64,000 bases of DNA from Actinomycetaceae bacterium (GCA_030532405.1 JAUNLF010000010.1:1-64000), one strand, 5' to 3'. Counted from the stretch's first letter, positions 18,761 through 28,640 are shown. Program-made: numbers and translations. Notes: a model not told the origin generated them from the letters alone.

Positions 18761-19048
18761 TTACATGAGCAAACTCGCAATTCGACTTAGCAAGATTACT
18801 CCTAAGAAGAGAACCATAAAGCCAAGATCTAATGATATTTCACCCAGGCGCAGTGGCGGAATAAAACGGCGCAAGAAACGCAAGGGAGGGTCCGTCAGCG
18901 CGTAGATAAGGTTTAACAATACGAGTACTACACCGCGAGGCTCCCATTGCGGACTAAAGAATTGGATCCAGTCGAATACGAGTCTGATCAGCAACACAAA
19001 TGTGTAAAGGCTTGCTAAAAGCTGCAGTGCGCTACCGATGTAGTACAT
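18761..19048 (-). CDS. yggT: YggT-family membrane protein
   Basis: A 95-residue protein with two membrane helices (about 5-25 and 65-90) separated by the YggT loop DWIQFFSPQWEPRG and a TDPPLRFLRRFIPPLR segment before the second helix. This Pro/Arg motif is the family signature. YggT proteins are linked to division-site organisation because of their fixed place between sepF and divIVA, as here. No biochemical activity is known. Confidence 0.9.
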   Translation of the reverse strand: MYYIGSALQLLASLYTFVLLIRLVFDWIQFFSPQWEPRGVVLVLLNLIYALTDPPLRFLRRFIPPLRLGEISLDLGFMVLFLGVILLSRIASLLM

Positions 19049-19066
19049 TACCTTGTTTTGTCCTGA

Positions 19067-19501
19067 CTAGAAGAACGAGCCGCCCACTGTGGAGCGGGTT
19101 TCCTTACCTTCTTCAACTTTAATGGACTCGGGTGAAAGTAGCAGAACGCGGTTCGTCACGGACTCGATGGTGCCGTGCAATCCGAATGCTAGGCCTGCCG
19201 AAAAATCAATAATCCGGCGAGCTTCTTCTTCCCTCATGTTGGAGAGGTTGATGATCACGGGGATTCCGTCGCGGAACGATTCGCCAATGGTGCGGGCGTC
19301 ATCGTAACTGGTCGGGTGTACCGTGACGATGCGGCTCATATCCGGTTCGTGTACCGGTGTGGACACGATTTCGGGGCGAGGCATCGGAGTTACCGGTTCG
19401 AATTCTTCGAACGGTTCTTCTTCGTAATACTCTTCTTCGACGTCGCCTTCGTATCCGCGCCAGCCGATCTTTTCCATGGCCCGGTTCAACGCTCCAGACA
19501 T
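19067..19501 (-). CDS. sepF: cell division protein SepF
   Basis: Membrane anchor for FtsZ; essential in actinobacteria because FtsA is absent. The 144 residues comprise an N-terminal amphipathic helix (MSGALNRAMEKIGW), an acidic linker rich in Glu/Tyr (about 16-60), and the SepF core with IVTVHPTSYDDARTIGE and VIINLSNMREEEARRIIDF. I start at 19501 because GGGAGG lies seven bases upstream; an in-frame TTG at 19516 adds five residues but has no ribosome site. It is next to yggT and divIVA. Confidence 0.95.
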   Translation of the reverse strand: MSGALNRAMEKIGWRGYEGDVEEEYYEEEPFEEFEPVTPMPRPEIVSTPVHEPDMSRIVTVHPTSYDDARTIGESFRDGIPVIINLSNMREEEARRIIDFSAGLAFGLHGTIESVTNRVLLLSPESIKVEEGKETRSTVGGSFF

Positions 19502-19611
19502 GTGTTTCCCTCCCAAGGCAGTATCAAGTGATAGCTGACTTAAAAGTAGTCCACGGCGCCCGGTTTACACTGTAGCGCCGCGGCGTGTCACGTAGGTTTA
19601 GCGTTTAATAC

Positions 19612-21510
19612 TCACTCCCCCTGCCGGGCGTCAGAATTTTTCAAGATCAGTAGCGGAGCGTCTGTGACGACCTCATGTAGCTCGTATTGGCTTTCAAGTT
19701 CGCGCAGGATATTCGAAGTCTGGTCGCCAATCTGCCATCGTTGATCAACCACAACATAGTCAAGCTTGCCGCTAGTAATGCCGTCGGGAATTTCAAAGTC
19801 CAGCAAGTATAGGCTTGAGAAGTCTGCCATTGCCGGACCAAGGTTGCTATCTACCAGGTAGGTGCTATCTTTTGGCAGTTGGCTAATGGCTCGCTTGATC
19901 TGATCTGCGGATGCACTGTGATTTTGCAGTTTTTTAACCGCACGACTCGATGCTTCGGAAAGTTTTATAAAGCTATACGAGGACGTAAGAACCACTGTTA
20001 CGGCTAGTACGGCGCCAACCAGGGGCCTCCAACTGAAGTCTAGCTGCGGCAGTGCTACCACCAAGATCATGAGTAGCATTGCGGAGGATCCGTAATGGTA
20101 CTGGAATCCGAGGTCGTACTGGTACGGCCAGTTGCTTAGCAGGTTCACTAAAACTAGCGGTAGCAGTAGCCAGTTTGCCTGGAAGCGAGTGTTCCAAACG
20201 GGCGCAAATGCAACCGCTGCCATCACTATCGCGATGTAGCCCCACTTCTCGTCTAAAAAGATCTGTGAAAACACGAAGCCCGGCTGGGTGAGGAACACGT
20301 TGAGGATCGCTCCAAACCCACCAGAGTTGTCTGCCAGCAGGTTCGCGAATCGTTGCGCCTGCATCGTCCCTTCCCCGAACACCGCCATGAGCCGCGTGAC
20401 GATCAGGAAATAGATCAGCGCACCCGCACCCAGCCCGGTTGACCAGCGGGTCCGCTTCACGTCGCCGGACCGGTAGGCCTCAAAGCCTTGCCAAAGCGCG
20501 AAGGCCAAGACGTACACAAAAGCGTCCTCTTTTACGCCGAGTACGAACAGGGCACCAACCACAATTCCGACGGTGCGACGAGTTTCCCAAAAGTACCAAA
20601 GTGTGAAAATGGCAAGGCCTAAAAACACGTTTTCGTGGAAACCGTAGTGGGAAGAAAAAATTTGAGCTGGGCTCGCCAAATACAGGGCCGCGACCAGCCC
20701 GGTTACATTCCAGCTGAGTCCCCTGGCACGCAATACGGCTGTAAGCGGTAGTGTTGCGAGGAATACCGGAACGAGTTGGAACAAGTTCAAAAAGACCTGC
20801 GATCGAAACGCCGCGTAAAACGGTGCCACCAGGTACAAAACGGGCGAGAAATGCACGGCAAAATGCGACAGTTCACGGCCGCGTTCAAGCGTGGTAACCG
20901 GCGATCCGGTACGCAAAATGCCTTCCATCGCCTGCACGAAGATTCCGTGGTCAAACGTTTGACTCGTGAGCGTGCGCGGCCCCGCGTACAGCATGAGTCC
21001 ATTCATCACCAGGTGCAGTAGCGCAATGGCCGCCAGCAAGACGATCAGCACCACCGTTGTAGCGTTGATTGTTGATTTGCGCGCCCCAGCTCGCCCTCGA
21101 AAATTATTAATCCGCGAGGACGTGCCTGAACGCACGTTTGGCTCTCGCTTGTGTCTAGCGGCGGAGGTATTGCTGCCGCGCGGGAGCTTTGACACTGCAA
21201 AATGAGCCAGGGCATAGACCAGAAGGAGGGCGAATCCAGCTTTAGGGCCCCATCCGGTGGCGTCGATTCGGAAAACGGCAATAAGCCCCGTCGCGGCAAA
21301 CAGGGCCATTGATAAAAGAACCCCGTTCTTTACCGGCCAAGCGGCATTCTTGTAAGAATCCCGCAAGCCCAGTGCGCCGCCACCCACAATGGCTACAGCA
21401 ACGGTAGCTGCGGTCCAAACATTAAACAGTCGCGGGCCGGCAACAAGGTGCGGGTCAAACAGTTGCACTAACGCGGAGTAGGCCAAGAACACCGTGCTCA
21501 TCGCGCCCAA
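19612..21510 (-). CDS. DUF2079 polytopic membrane protein
   Basis: A 632-residue protein with about 13 membrane helices. The DUF2079 core starts near residue 185 (TFDHGIFVQAMEGILRTG, then HFSPVLYLVAPFYA), a pattern related to GT-C lipid-linked glycosyltransferases, with acidic residues near the first loop. About 170 residues with several extra helices precede it. The gene stands between pgeF and sepF, the place usually taken by yggS, which is missing here. The frame can start at TTG 21510 or ATG 21501; a GGAGG five bases before an in-frame CTG at 21546 offers another start. Function is unknown; glycolipid synthesis is a guess from the fold. Confidence 0.82.
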   Translation of the reverse strand: MGAMSTVFLAYSALVQLFDPHLVAGPRLFNVWTAATVAVAIVGGGALGLRDSYKNAAWPVKNGVLLSMALFAATGLIAVFRIDATGWGPKAGFALLLVYALAHFAVSKLPRGSNTSAARHKREPNVRSGTSSRINNFRGRAGARKSTINATTVVLIVLLAAIALLHLVMNGLMLYAGPRTLTSQTFDHGIFVQAMEGILRTGSPVTTLERGRELSHFAVHFSPVLYLVAPFYAAFRSQVFLNLFQLVPVFLATLPLTAVLRARGLSWNVTGLVAALYLASPAQIFSSHYGFHENVFLGLAIFTLWYFWETRRTVGIVVGALFVLGVKEDAFVYVLAFALWQGFEAYRSGDVKRTRWSTGLGAGALIYFLIVTRLMAVFGEGTMQAQRFANLLADNSGGFGAILNVFLTQPGFVFSQIFLDEKWGYIAIVMAAVAFAPVWNTRFQANWLLLPLVLVNLLSNWPYQYDLGFQYHYGSSAMLLMILVVALPQLDFSWRPLVGAVLAVTVVLTSSYSFIKLSEASSRAVKKLQNHSASADQIKRAISQLPKDSTYLVDSNLGPAMADFSSLYLLDFEIPDGITSGKLDYVVVDQRWQIGDQTSNILRELESQYELHEVVTDAPLLILKNSDARQGE

Positions 21511-21585
21511 TGCCGGGCCTAGACGCTTTGGTTTTGTAGTCGGCAGAACATCCTCCGCAATAGTTACAACGAAGGCAAGGCCGCA

Positions 21586-22302
21586 CTACACGTAGGCAAC
21601 CAGGCCTATTTGACGCCCGCAACGCGGGTTTCGCCGATACGAGTTTAGGTGCGCGGACTCAAAGGTGCACGCATCGTCTTGAATAATGTTCGTAACCCCG
21701 CTATTTTCAAGGTCTTTTACAACGCCGGCACGAATGTCAACCGACAGCGTGTCCCAGCTGGTTCGCGCAGCAACCTCCGGACGTTTCGCCACTAAAGCGT
21801 CGTAAACGTCCTGGCCGACCTCGTAACATTTGGGGCAAATGCAAGGGCCAACAGCGGCGACGATGTCACTGGTCGAGCACCCCAAGCCGGCCATGGTTGA
21901 CACGGCCTTTGCAACAATGGCTTTTTCCACACCGGCTCGACCAGCGTGCACCGCCCCGATTGTGCCCGTTTTTTCATCCCACAACAGGACGGGCACACAG
22001 TCCGCAACCTGCACGGCTAACGCCATGCGGCTACGGGTGATCACCGCGTCAGCGGTAACCGAGTTCTCGTGGGAAGAGATAGGCCCGTCTACAACTTCTA
22101 CGACGTCAGAATGGGTCTGACGCATCCACAGGATCGGCATGCCGAGGCGCTGCGCCAGCTCGCGACGATCGTTCATCACAAGCTGGCTGGGCGCGTCAGT
22201 ATTGAGCCCGTAGTTGGGTATAGACAGGGCTTCGCCCGCTACCGCTGGATCCGTTACGCACCTGGTGAAGCGGTACTGGATTCCAGTAGTCGTGGGAGTC
22301 AT
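21586..22302 (-). CDS. pgeF: purine nucleoside phosphorylase / laccase-domain protein PgeF (YfiH)
   Basis: The 238-residue DUF152 protein has the zinc-binding residues: His in WMRQTHSDVVEV (about 60-71), Cys in VQVADCVPVLLWD (about 99-111) and His in IGAVHAGRAGVEKA (about 118-131). Related enzymes cleave purine nucleosides or edit UDP-MurNAc-L-Ser in wall synthesis; the latter role fits its place right after ftsZ. Its start overlaps the ftsZ stop by one base. Family firm, in vivo substrate uncertain. Confidence 0.9.
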   Translation of the reverse strand: MTPTTTGIQYRFTRCVTDPAVAGEALSIPNYGLNTDAPSQLVMNDRRELAQRLGMPILWMRQTHSDVVEVVDGPISSHENSVTADAVITRSRMALAVQVADCVPVLLWDEKTGTIGAVHAGRAGVEKAIVAKAVSTMAGLGCSTSDIVAAVGPCICPKCYEVGQDVYDALVAKRPEVAARTSWDTLSVDIRAGVVKDLENSGVTNIIQDDACTFESAHLNSYRRNPRCGRQIGLVAYV

Positions 22303-23567
22303 TAGCGCAGGAAGTCCGGCAGATCGAGGTCGTCCTTGCCGTCGCCCTCGTCGAAGATGCGCGGTACTACGAACGGCTCTTCGCGCTTCTCGCTCGCGCG
22401 CTTTTCAGTTGCGGCGGGCTCAGCGGACGGGAAGCTCGACTGGCGCATCGGAGGCTTCGTCTCCGCGCGGTGCGCCGGTTGGGACGTCGGCAAAGACCCC
22501 AGCGGACGCGGTGTTTCGCTTGCGCGGCGAACCGGTTCGGGAGCCTTGGCAGCCGCGGCGGGCTCGGGCTTGGCTGCGGACTTCACCGGCGAGGTGAACA
22601 CCGAATCATTTGACTCTGCCTGCTCGTTCTCGTCAAATCCCGCTGCAATAACGGTAATGCGGACCTCGTCACCCAAAGCGTCGTCGAATACGTTACCGAC
22701 GATGATGTTGGCCTGCTCATGCAGCGACTCTTGGACGAGAGAGGCGGCCTGTTCCATCTCGTGCAAACCGAGGTCGGATGCGCCCTGAACGAAGATGAGA
22801 GCGCCGTGAGCACCGTCGATGCGCGTTTCGAGTAGTGGCGATGAGATCGCGGCTTCCGCTGCGCGTAGCGCACGGTCCTCGCCCTGCGCGGTACCGATAC
22901 CCATGATTGCCGAGCCCGCGCCCTTCATCACCGAGCTTACGTCGGCAAAGTCGACGTTTACGAGGCCGGTTGCGGTGATCAGGTCGGTAATGCCCTGAAC
23001 ACCGGAGCGCAGAACATCGTCAGCCATGCGGAATGCGTCCAGGTAAGAAATGTTCTGGTCAGAGATCTGTAGTAGGCGGTCGTTTGGAACGACGATGAGC
23101 GTGTCAACTTCCTTGCGGAGCTCTTCGATTCCACGGTCTGCCTGTTGCGCGCGGCGCTTACCTTCGAACGAGAACGGGCGCGTCACGACAGCTACGGTAA
23201 GGGCACCCAGGTCGCGTGATATTCGCGCAACTACGGGAGCCGCACCCGTACCGGTGCCGCCGCCTTCACCAGCGGTTACGAAGACCATCTCCGCACCGTC
23301 GAGCGCGTCGCGGATTGAGTCTTCGTTAGCTTCGGCTGCTTTGCGGCCAATTGTGGGGTCTGCGCCGGCGCCCAACCCGCGGGTGAGTTCTTCACCGAGG
23401 TCCAGCTTGACCTCCGCGTCGGACATCAAGAGTGCCTGAGCATCGGTGTTCATCGCGATGAACTCAACACCTTTGACTTCGGACTCAATCATTCGGTTGA
23501 CAGCGTTAGTGCCGCCACCGCCTACGCCAACAACCTTGATTGTTGCCAGATAGTTTGCCTGGTTCAC
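22302..23567 (-). CDS. ftsZ: cell division GTPase FtsZ
   Basis: Tubulin-like GTPase that forms the division ring. The 421 residues include the nucleotide motif [13 protein letters not shown] (about 14-26), the tubulin signature [12 protein letters not shown] (about 103-114) and the T7-loop region [13 protein letters not shown] variable linker (about 320-405) rich in Pro/Ala/Glu leads to the conserved tail [10 protein letters not shown], which binds SepF. The start is GTG with GGGGGAA upstream. A promoter with TTGAAT and TACCTT lies in the ftsQ-ftsZ gap. Confidence 0.98.
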   Translation of the reverse strand: MNQANYLATIKVVGVGGGGTNAVNRMIESEVKGVEFIAMNTDAQALLMSDAEVKLDLGEELTRGLGAGADPTIGRKAAEANEDSIRDALDGAEMVFVTAGEGGGTGTGAAPVVARISRDLGALTVAVVTRPFSFEGKRRAQQADRGIEELRKEVDTLIVVPNDRLLQISDQNISYLDAFRMADDVLRSGVQGITDLITATGLVNVDFADVSSVMKGAGSAIMGIGTAQGEDRALRAAEAAISSPLLETRIDGAHGALIFVQGASDLGLHEMEQAASLVQESLHEQANIIVGNVFDDALGDEVRITVIAAGFDENEQAESNDSVFTSPVKSAAKPEPAAAAKAPEPVRRASETPRPLGSLPTSQPAHRAETKPPMRQSSFPSAEPAATEKRASEKREEPFVVPRIFDEGDGKDDLDLPDFLR

Positions 23568-23646
23568 TCGTTCCCCCTATGTCTGGTGTGGACCAACTCT
23601 AAACCTCTACTTGAAGGTTTGAGTTTTCGCTCATCGTTGCAGACAG

Positions 23647-23675
23647 AAGGTAAGCGCACAGTGCGCAATATTCAA
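23647..23675 (-). promoter_or_regulatory. ftsZ promoter with palindromic spacer
   Basis: On the minus strand TTGAAT (23670-23675) and TACCTT (23647-23652) are separated by exactly 17 bp, a good housekeeping promoter about 80 bp above the ftsZ start. The spacer contains the perfect inverted repeat GCGCAC-T-GTGCGC, placed where a bound regulator would block RNA polymerase. No regulator is identified. Confidence 0.6.
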
Positions 23676-23727
23676 TGATCTAACCGGGCGTGTCGCACCT
23701 GAGAAATATTTCAAAAACTGCGCTGGT

Positions 23728-24840
23728 TTATGACGTCACCGGACGCGTGGGAGTGGACACATCGTAAACCTGGGCGGGCCGCTGATCCAGCAGTAAAAGA
23801 GCCACTTCCGCCTTGAGTTTAGACTCCGTCTCGTCTCCCCACTTGATGACCCTGCCGTCAATGGTTCGAAGCTCGACTGTTAGCGCGTCGCTAATGTATA
23901 GGGCTACTCGCTCGGCTAGTTCCGGGGGAAGCTCCGCGTGCACGGTGGCGATCCGGCCCATGGCCTTGCTCCGCTCCTGTTCCGATTCAGTGTTTAGTTC
24001 CACTTGAATCAGGTCTTGCGGTGCTTCCGGCGCGCTTCTTAGTACGATTCCATCGCGGTCGAGGACGTTGAACCCTTCGCCTTCTTTCGCAAATGCGAGG
24101 GGTTCACGCAGAACTATGTTTATGTTCAAGCCTTTGGGCCACGCGCGCGAAGCGGATGCGCTTTGCACTTCCACAATGCTCTCCAAGGATCCCTCTACGG
24201 AGTCCATCGAAATGCGCGGGAGCGGCGTGCCTACTAGGGGCGACAGTTTGTCTTGAATTTCCACTTCAGCTGTGCCTTCATCAATACCGGTGACGCGCAC
24301 GTCCGAGGCGGACAGGGCGAAAAGTGGAGAGAAGAATACGGTCCAGCCTAGCCCGGCAAGCAGGGCGACAATTGCAAGCCCTATTGCCGCGCGCATTGCG
24401 ACTGCCTTTCTCCGCGCGGCCTTGAGCTCGTGGCGACGTTCATCAAGTTCTATCGTGTGATCGTGCGCCCCGAAAGTTTGCGATGCTTTCTTGGGCGTGA
24501 AGTAGCGGCGTAACCGGCCGCTGAACCCGCCCGCGGCATCGTTTGAGCGGGAGCGCTCAAGTTCGCGGGACGCCTCGCCACGCTCTTGCATTCGGCGTTC
24601 CTGGACTCTGCGCAGGCGCTCCTCGCGCGAGGTTCCGCGGGTATCGGATCCAGCCGCGCTTTGATTGGAGCCCGATTGCTTGCGCTTACCAAAGAAAGTT
24701 AGCTTGGGCTGTTCAGATTTTGCCTGGCGTCCCCGCCCTCGAATATGAGAATCGGAAGCGGCACGTTTGGGTTCGCCGGATCCTCCCCGATCGCTTGGCC
24801 TATTTGATCGAGGAGTCTGCGGGACCCCGGGGCGCTTCAT
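23728..24840 (-). CDS. ftsQ: cell division protein FtsQ/DivIB
   Basis: Bitopic divisome protein. The long N-terminal cytoplasmic region (about 1-140) is basic and of low complexity; a membrane helix follows (about 145-170), then the POTRA domain (LSASDVRVTGIDEGTAEVEIQDKL, about 172-195 in parts) and the FtsQ domain. At 370 residues it is longer than most because of the N-terminal extension. It overlaps murC by one base and precedes ftsZ by 160 bp. Confidence 0.92.
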   Translation of the reverse strand: MKRPGVPQTPRSNRPSDRGGSGEPKRAASDSHIRGRGRQAKSEQPKLTFFGKRKQSGSNQSAAGSDTRGTSREERLRRVQERRMQERGEASRELERSRSNDAAGGFSGRLRRYFTPKKASQTFGAHDHTIELDERRHELKAARRKAVAMRAAIGLAIVALLAGLGWTVFFSPLFALSASDVRVTGIDEGTAEVEIQDKLSPLVGTPLPRISMDSVEGSLESIVEVQSASASRAWPKGLNINIVLREPLAFAKEGEGFNVLDRDGIVLRSAPEAPQDLIQVELNTESEQERSKAMGRIATVHAELPPELAERVALYISDALTVELRTIDGRVIKWGDETESKLKAEVALLLLDQRPAQVYDVSTPTRPVTS

Positions 24841-26243
24841 TAGCCGTTATTCCACCTGCTCAAGATCACATCGCCCATGGATGTCACGCTTCCGGCGCCC
24901 ATGGTGATGCACAGGTCGCCCGGCTGCGCTTGATCGGCCAGCGCCATGGCGGCCTGCGTCATGTCGGGGACGAGTTTTGATCCCGGAACCCGGTCGGCAA
25001 TCAAGCCTGATGTGACGCCGGGCATCGGGTCTTCACGAGCGGCAAAAATATCCGTGAAGTACACCTGGTCGGCCAGGCAGAACGCCTCGGCGAACCGGTC
25101 CGCAAAGTTCTTTGTGCGCGAGTACAGGTGCGGTTGGAACAGGACGAGGACGCGCCCGCCGCGCGCCTCTACTCGGGCTTGCTTTAAAGTGGCGACGACC
25201 TCCGAGGGGTGGTGCGCGTAGTCGTCAAAGAGGCGTCTGCCGCCGACTTCCCCTTTAAACTCAAACCTGCGTCCGGTTCCCACAAAGGCTGAAAGGCCCT
25301 GCGCCATCTGGTCCGCATCCACGCCGAGTTCGATACCCACCAGTAGCGCGCCCGCCGCATTCAACAGGTTGTGCGCGCCACCTACCTTCAGGTGCAGTTC
25401 AAGTTCGCGGCCCAAGTATTGCACGGTCGCGGATGCGCCCTCAGCGGACAGGTTGGTGTTGCTTATAACCGCGTGGTTTTCGGCGTGCCAAATGCCGAGC
25501 TCGTCGAGCACGCCAACCGGTTTCGTTCCATACGATGCGACCCGGCCGCCCAGGGTTTGCGCGTAAGACTTACCGAGCCTGGCTGCGCCCTCATCATCGG
25601 AACAAACGATTAAGAGCCCACCGTCCACGATCTTGCCGGCAAAATCAACGAATGCCTGTTCGAAGGCTTCGCGCGAACCGTAGTTGTCAAGGTGGTCCGG
25701 TTCTACGTTCGTAACGAGGGCGATACGCGGCGTGTAGTTGAGGAACGATTTATCCGATTCGTCGGCTTCGGCTATGAACACCTTGGAACCGCCCAGGTGC
25801 GCGCCGGTGTCGAAGCCGGTAACGACTCCGCCGACCGCGAAAGACGGGTCTGTGCCAACCCCTGACAGCGCGGAGGCAAGCATTCCGGAAGTCGTGGTTT
25901 TGCCGTGCGCGCCCGCAACAGCGATGAAATCCATCCCCTGCGCAGCAATAGCGAGCGCCTGCGACCGGTGAATAACCTTCTGTCCGCGCGCGCGTGCGAC
26001 GCTAAGCTCGGGGTTCGATTCGCGCACGGCCGTTGAAACTACGACCGTTGATTCAGGCGGAACCTGGCTGGCGTCGTGTCCGACGAAGCAAGTGATCCCC
26101 AAGCCGCGAAGGTGCTCTACGTTTTTCGATTCGAGGGCGTCTGACCCCGTGATGGTGGCGCCTCGGGCGTGCAGAAGTTCGGCGACAACCGACATTCCCG
26201 CTCCCCCGATGCCGATCAGGTGGTAGCTTTCCGGATTGCTCAC
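24840..26243 (-). CDS. murC: UDP-N-acetylmuramate--L-alanine ligase
   Basis: Adds L-alanine to UDP-MurNAc using ATP. The 467-residue Mur ligase has the Rossmann start LIGIGGAGMSVVAELL, the ATP loop AGAHGKTTTSGML (about 111-123), the central-domain EADESDKSFL and NVEPDHLDNYGS, and the C-terminal DDYAHHPSEV. It overlaps murG and ftsQ by one base each, indicating tight translational coupling in the dcw cluster. Confidence 0.97.
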   Translation of the reverse strand: MSNPESYHLIGIGGAGMSVVAELLHARGATITGSDALESKNVEHLRGLGITCFVGHDASQVPPESTVVVSTAVRESNPELSVARARGQKVIHRSQALAIAAQGMDFIAVAGAHGKTTTSGMLASALSGVGTDPSFAVGGVVTGFDTGAHLGGSKVFIAEADESDKSFLNYTPRIALVTNVEPDHLDNYGSREAFEQAFVDFAGKIVDGGLLIVCSDDEGAARLGKSYAQTLGGRVASYGTKPVGVLDELGIWHAENHAVISNTNLSAEGASATVQYLGRELELHLKVGGAHNLLNAAGALLVGIELGVDADQMAQGLSAFVGTGRRFEFKGEVGGRRLFDDYAHHPSEVVATLKQARVEARGGRVLVLFQPHLYSRTKNFADRFAEAFCLADQVYFTDIFAAREDPMPGVTSGLIADRVPGSKLVPDMTQAAMALADQAQPGDLCITMGAGSVTSMGDVILSRWNNG

Positions 26244-27397
26244 TATCGGACTCCGAGTTTAGGTGAAAGGACTGACTCGACAATATCGGCCATCCGCAGC
26301 GAGGCGTCAATTCGTCCTAGCCTGCGCGAGCTTCGCGCCATCTTGGAAAGCCTGTCGCCAGAGTCCAGTAGCGGAGCCACGTGAGTGCGCACAATGTAGT
26401 CGTTGAAGTCCTTATCCGGGAAGATGAGGGCGCCTCCCGCGCGGTGGTGCTCTGACGCGTTCAAACGCTGTTCCCCGTTACCGATGGGCAGCGGCACGTA
26501 GACGGCGGGTAGGCCAAGGGCGGTTAGTTCCGCGACCATGCCCGCGCCGGAACGGCTGACTACCAGGTCGGCGGCCGCAAATAGGTCATGAATGCTGTTT
26601 GAGTATTCCTGGACTATCCAGGTGCCTTTGAATCCGGATCCGCGAACCGCGGCCTCAACGCCCTCGGATTTGCCCTTTCCGGTTAGGTGAATGATCTGGT
26701 TTCGCTCATCGAAAGCACCCGCGGATGTGGCGAGCACGTCGTTGAGTTTCTTTGCCCCTAAAGACCCACCGGTTATCAGCATTATCGGGTGACGAGGATC
26801 GAGGCCGAGCGCGCGGGCAGCCTGCGCGCGACTTTCAATGCGCCCCTCCACGCTTGCCCTTTGCTTAGCCAGATCTTCAATCTCTGGTCGCAGCGGCAAG
26901 CCAACGGTGTGCGTGCTACCCTTGCGTGCCTGCAGAGGCGTACTTTCAAAAGTGAGTGCAACAGCCTGCACGAACCTCGCGCCTAGTTTGTTTGCAAGCC
27001 CCGGACGCGCATTTTGCTCGTGGATTGCTACCGGAATGCCCTTGTTGCGAGCCGCCAGGTAAGCGGGCGCTGAAACGTATCCGCCGAAACCAACTACGGC
27101 CTCAATATTGGATGAATCAATTATCTTTTCAACATCCTTGACGGTCTTGTAAAGGTCGGGCACAAACGTCAGGGCCGCCTTGTTGGGGCGACGCGGCGCG
27201 GGGACCTTCGCAATCGTGTTTAGTTTGATGCCGGCCGCTGGAACAAGCTCTTGCTCTAACCCTTTTGTGGTTCCCAGGGCTTCGACCTCAATACCGCGAT
27301 CTTTCAAAACTGAAGCTACGGCTAGCAGTGGATTGACGTGTCCGGCAGAGCCGCCTCCGGTAAGCAACACTCGTGCTCCGGCGAATTGGGACATCAT
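26243..27397 (-). CDS. murG: UDP-GlcNAc:lipid I N-acetylglucosaminyltransferase
   Basis: Peripheral membrane GT28 enzyme that makes lipid II. The 384 residues include the N-terminal glycine-rich loop LTGGGSAGHVNPLLA, the GFGGYVSAPAYLAA and IHEQNARPGLANK motifs, and the UDP-GlcNAc site VVSRSGAGMVAELTALGLPAVYVPLP (in parts). Order ftsW-murG-murC is standard, with 12 bp between ftsW and murG. Confidence 0.97.
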   Translation of the reverse strand: MMSQFAGARVLLTGGGSAGHVNPLLAVASVLKDRGIEVEALGTTKGLEQELVPAAGIKLNTIAKVPAPRRPNKAALTFVPDLYKTVKDVEKIIDSSNIEAVVGFGGYVSAPAYLAARNKGIPVAIHEQNARPGLANKLGARFVQAVALTFESTPLQARKGSTHTVGLPLRPEIEDLAKQRASVEGRIESRAQAARALGLDPRHPIMLITGGSLGAKKLNDVLATSAGAFDERNQIIHLTGKGKSEGVEAAVRGSGFKGTWIVQEYSNSIHDLFAAADLVVSRSGAGMVAELTALGLPAVYVPLPIGNGEQRLNASEHHRAGGALIFPDKDFNDYIVRTHVAPLLDSGDRLSKMARSSRRLGRIDASLRMADIVESVLSPKLGVR

Positions 27398-27409
27398 CTG
27401 GTCTCCTCA

Positions 27410-28627
27410 CTATTTCCTGGGATTACGCAGTAGCGTGCGGATTCCGAACGCCTTTTCCATGCCCGTGTCTTGGCGGGCGAAACTCAATACTACGCCCAGT
27501 CCCACACACGTTGCGATAAATGCCGATCCGCCGGTTGATATAAGTGGCAGCGGCACGCCAATGATCGGTGTTAGACCAACAACAGCACCCATGTTTACCA
27601 GTGCCTGCGCGCCGATCCACATGCCAATTCCGCCGGTCACGATGCGAGCGTAGTCGGAACTGTGATTAGTCATCAGGCGGTAGAAACCGTAGACCAGCAC
27701 GCCGAAGGTTACGACCACAAACATCGTGCCGATAAGACCCATCTCTTCGCCGAGGATCGCAAAAATAAAGTCCGTATGCGCTTCGGCCAGGTAGTTCCAC
27801 TTTTCTTTGGAAGCGCCCGGACCAACACCGGTTAGACCACCGGACCCCAGAGCCCACAGGGCGTGGTCGCCCTGTTCCGGGGCCGACATGTCCGGAGGCT
27901 TTCGAAAGCCCGGTAGTACGGAGATCACGCGCGCCAAGCGAGACTGGTTACTAAACAGGGCAAACGCCACGAACAGGCTTCCAACACCACCGAGGATCAG
28001 GAACCACTTTTCGGGGATTCCTGCCGCCGCAAGGGCGCCGACCGCAAGCGCCACGAAAATGAGGGCGGTTCCAAGGTCGTGCCCCAGCATGACGCCTCCC
28101 AGTGCAAACATGAGCGGTATGCCAACGTTTACACCCACGTGCACCGGGTTTCGGCGGTCAACCGTACGCTTGGTGAGCACCCAGCCGATAAACATAGCCA
28201 TCCCGACCTTCAGGGATTCCGAAGGCTGAATCAAAAATGGGATACCCGGAAACTGAATCCAGTTCGTATTACCACCCGAAGCCACTCCGAGTGACGTTCC
28301 AACCAAGAACTGCATGCCCAGGGTAACCAAGAACACCCACGGGCTGACCGCCCTCCAAAACCCCTGCGGGATTCGCATGGAAATAAGCATAAAAGCCACG
28401 CCCGCACCCATGATTAGCAGGTTACGAACGTACGCAAAATACGGATTCTCGCCCTGCGCAATCACGCGTACCGTCGATGCGGAAAACACCATGATGAAGC
28501 CGACAATGATCAAACTGATCACCGGCACCAAAATGAGGTAGTACGTCGTTATGGGTGACGGCGCTTCCTCGGTGCGGCTAGAGCGAAATTCGATCTGGGG
28601 GATGCGAGCCTTAAGCTTTGCAATCAC
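27410..28627 (-). CDS. ftsW: SEDS-family peptidoglycan polymerase FtsW
   Basis: Septal lipid II polymerase partner of FtsI. The 405-residue protein has about ten membrane helices. The family motifs include the catalytic-loop region LGHDLGTALIF (about 205-215), GSGGLTGVGPGASKEKW and ILGEEMGLIGTM, and the C-terminal GVPLPLISTGGSAF. It lies between murD and murG. Confidence 0.96.
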   Translation of the reverse strand: MIAKLKARIPQIEFRSSRTEEAPSPITTYYLILVPVISLIIVGFIMVFSASTVRVIAQGENPYFAYVRNLLIMGAGVAFMLISMRIPQGFWRAVSPWVFLVTLGMQFLVGTSLGVASGGNTNWIQFPGIPFLIQPSESLKVGMAMFIGWVLTKRTVDRRNPVHVGVNVGIPLMFALGGVMLGHDLGTALIFVALAVGALAAAGIPEKWFLILGGVGSLFVAFALFSNQSRLARVISVLPGFRKPPDMSAPEQGDHALWALGSGGLTGVGPGASKEKWNYLAEAHTDFIFAILGEEMGLIGTMFVVVTFGVLVYGFYRLMTNHSSDYARIVTGGIGMWIGAQALVNMGAVVGLTPIIGVPLPLISTGGSAFIATCVGLGVVLSFARQDTGMEKAFGIRTLLRNPRK

Positions 28628-28640
28628 TGTCCTCCCCCTC

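Noticed and set aside
22302..24840. Absence of ftsA between ftsQ and ftsZ considered as a deletion
   Set aside because: Actinobacteria normally lack ftsA and use SepF, which is present.
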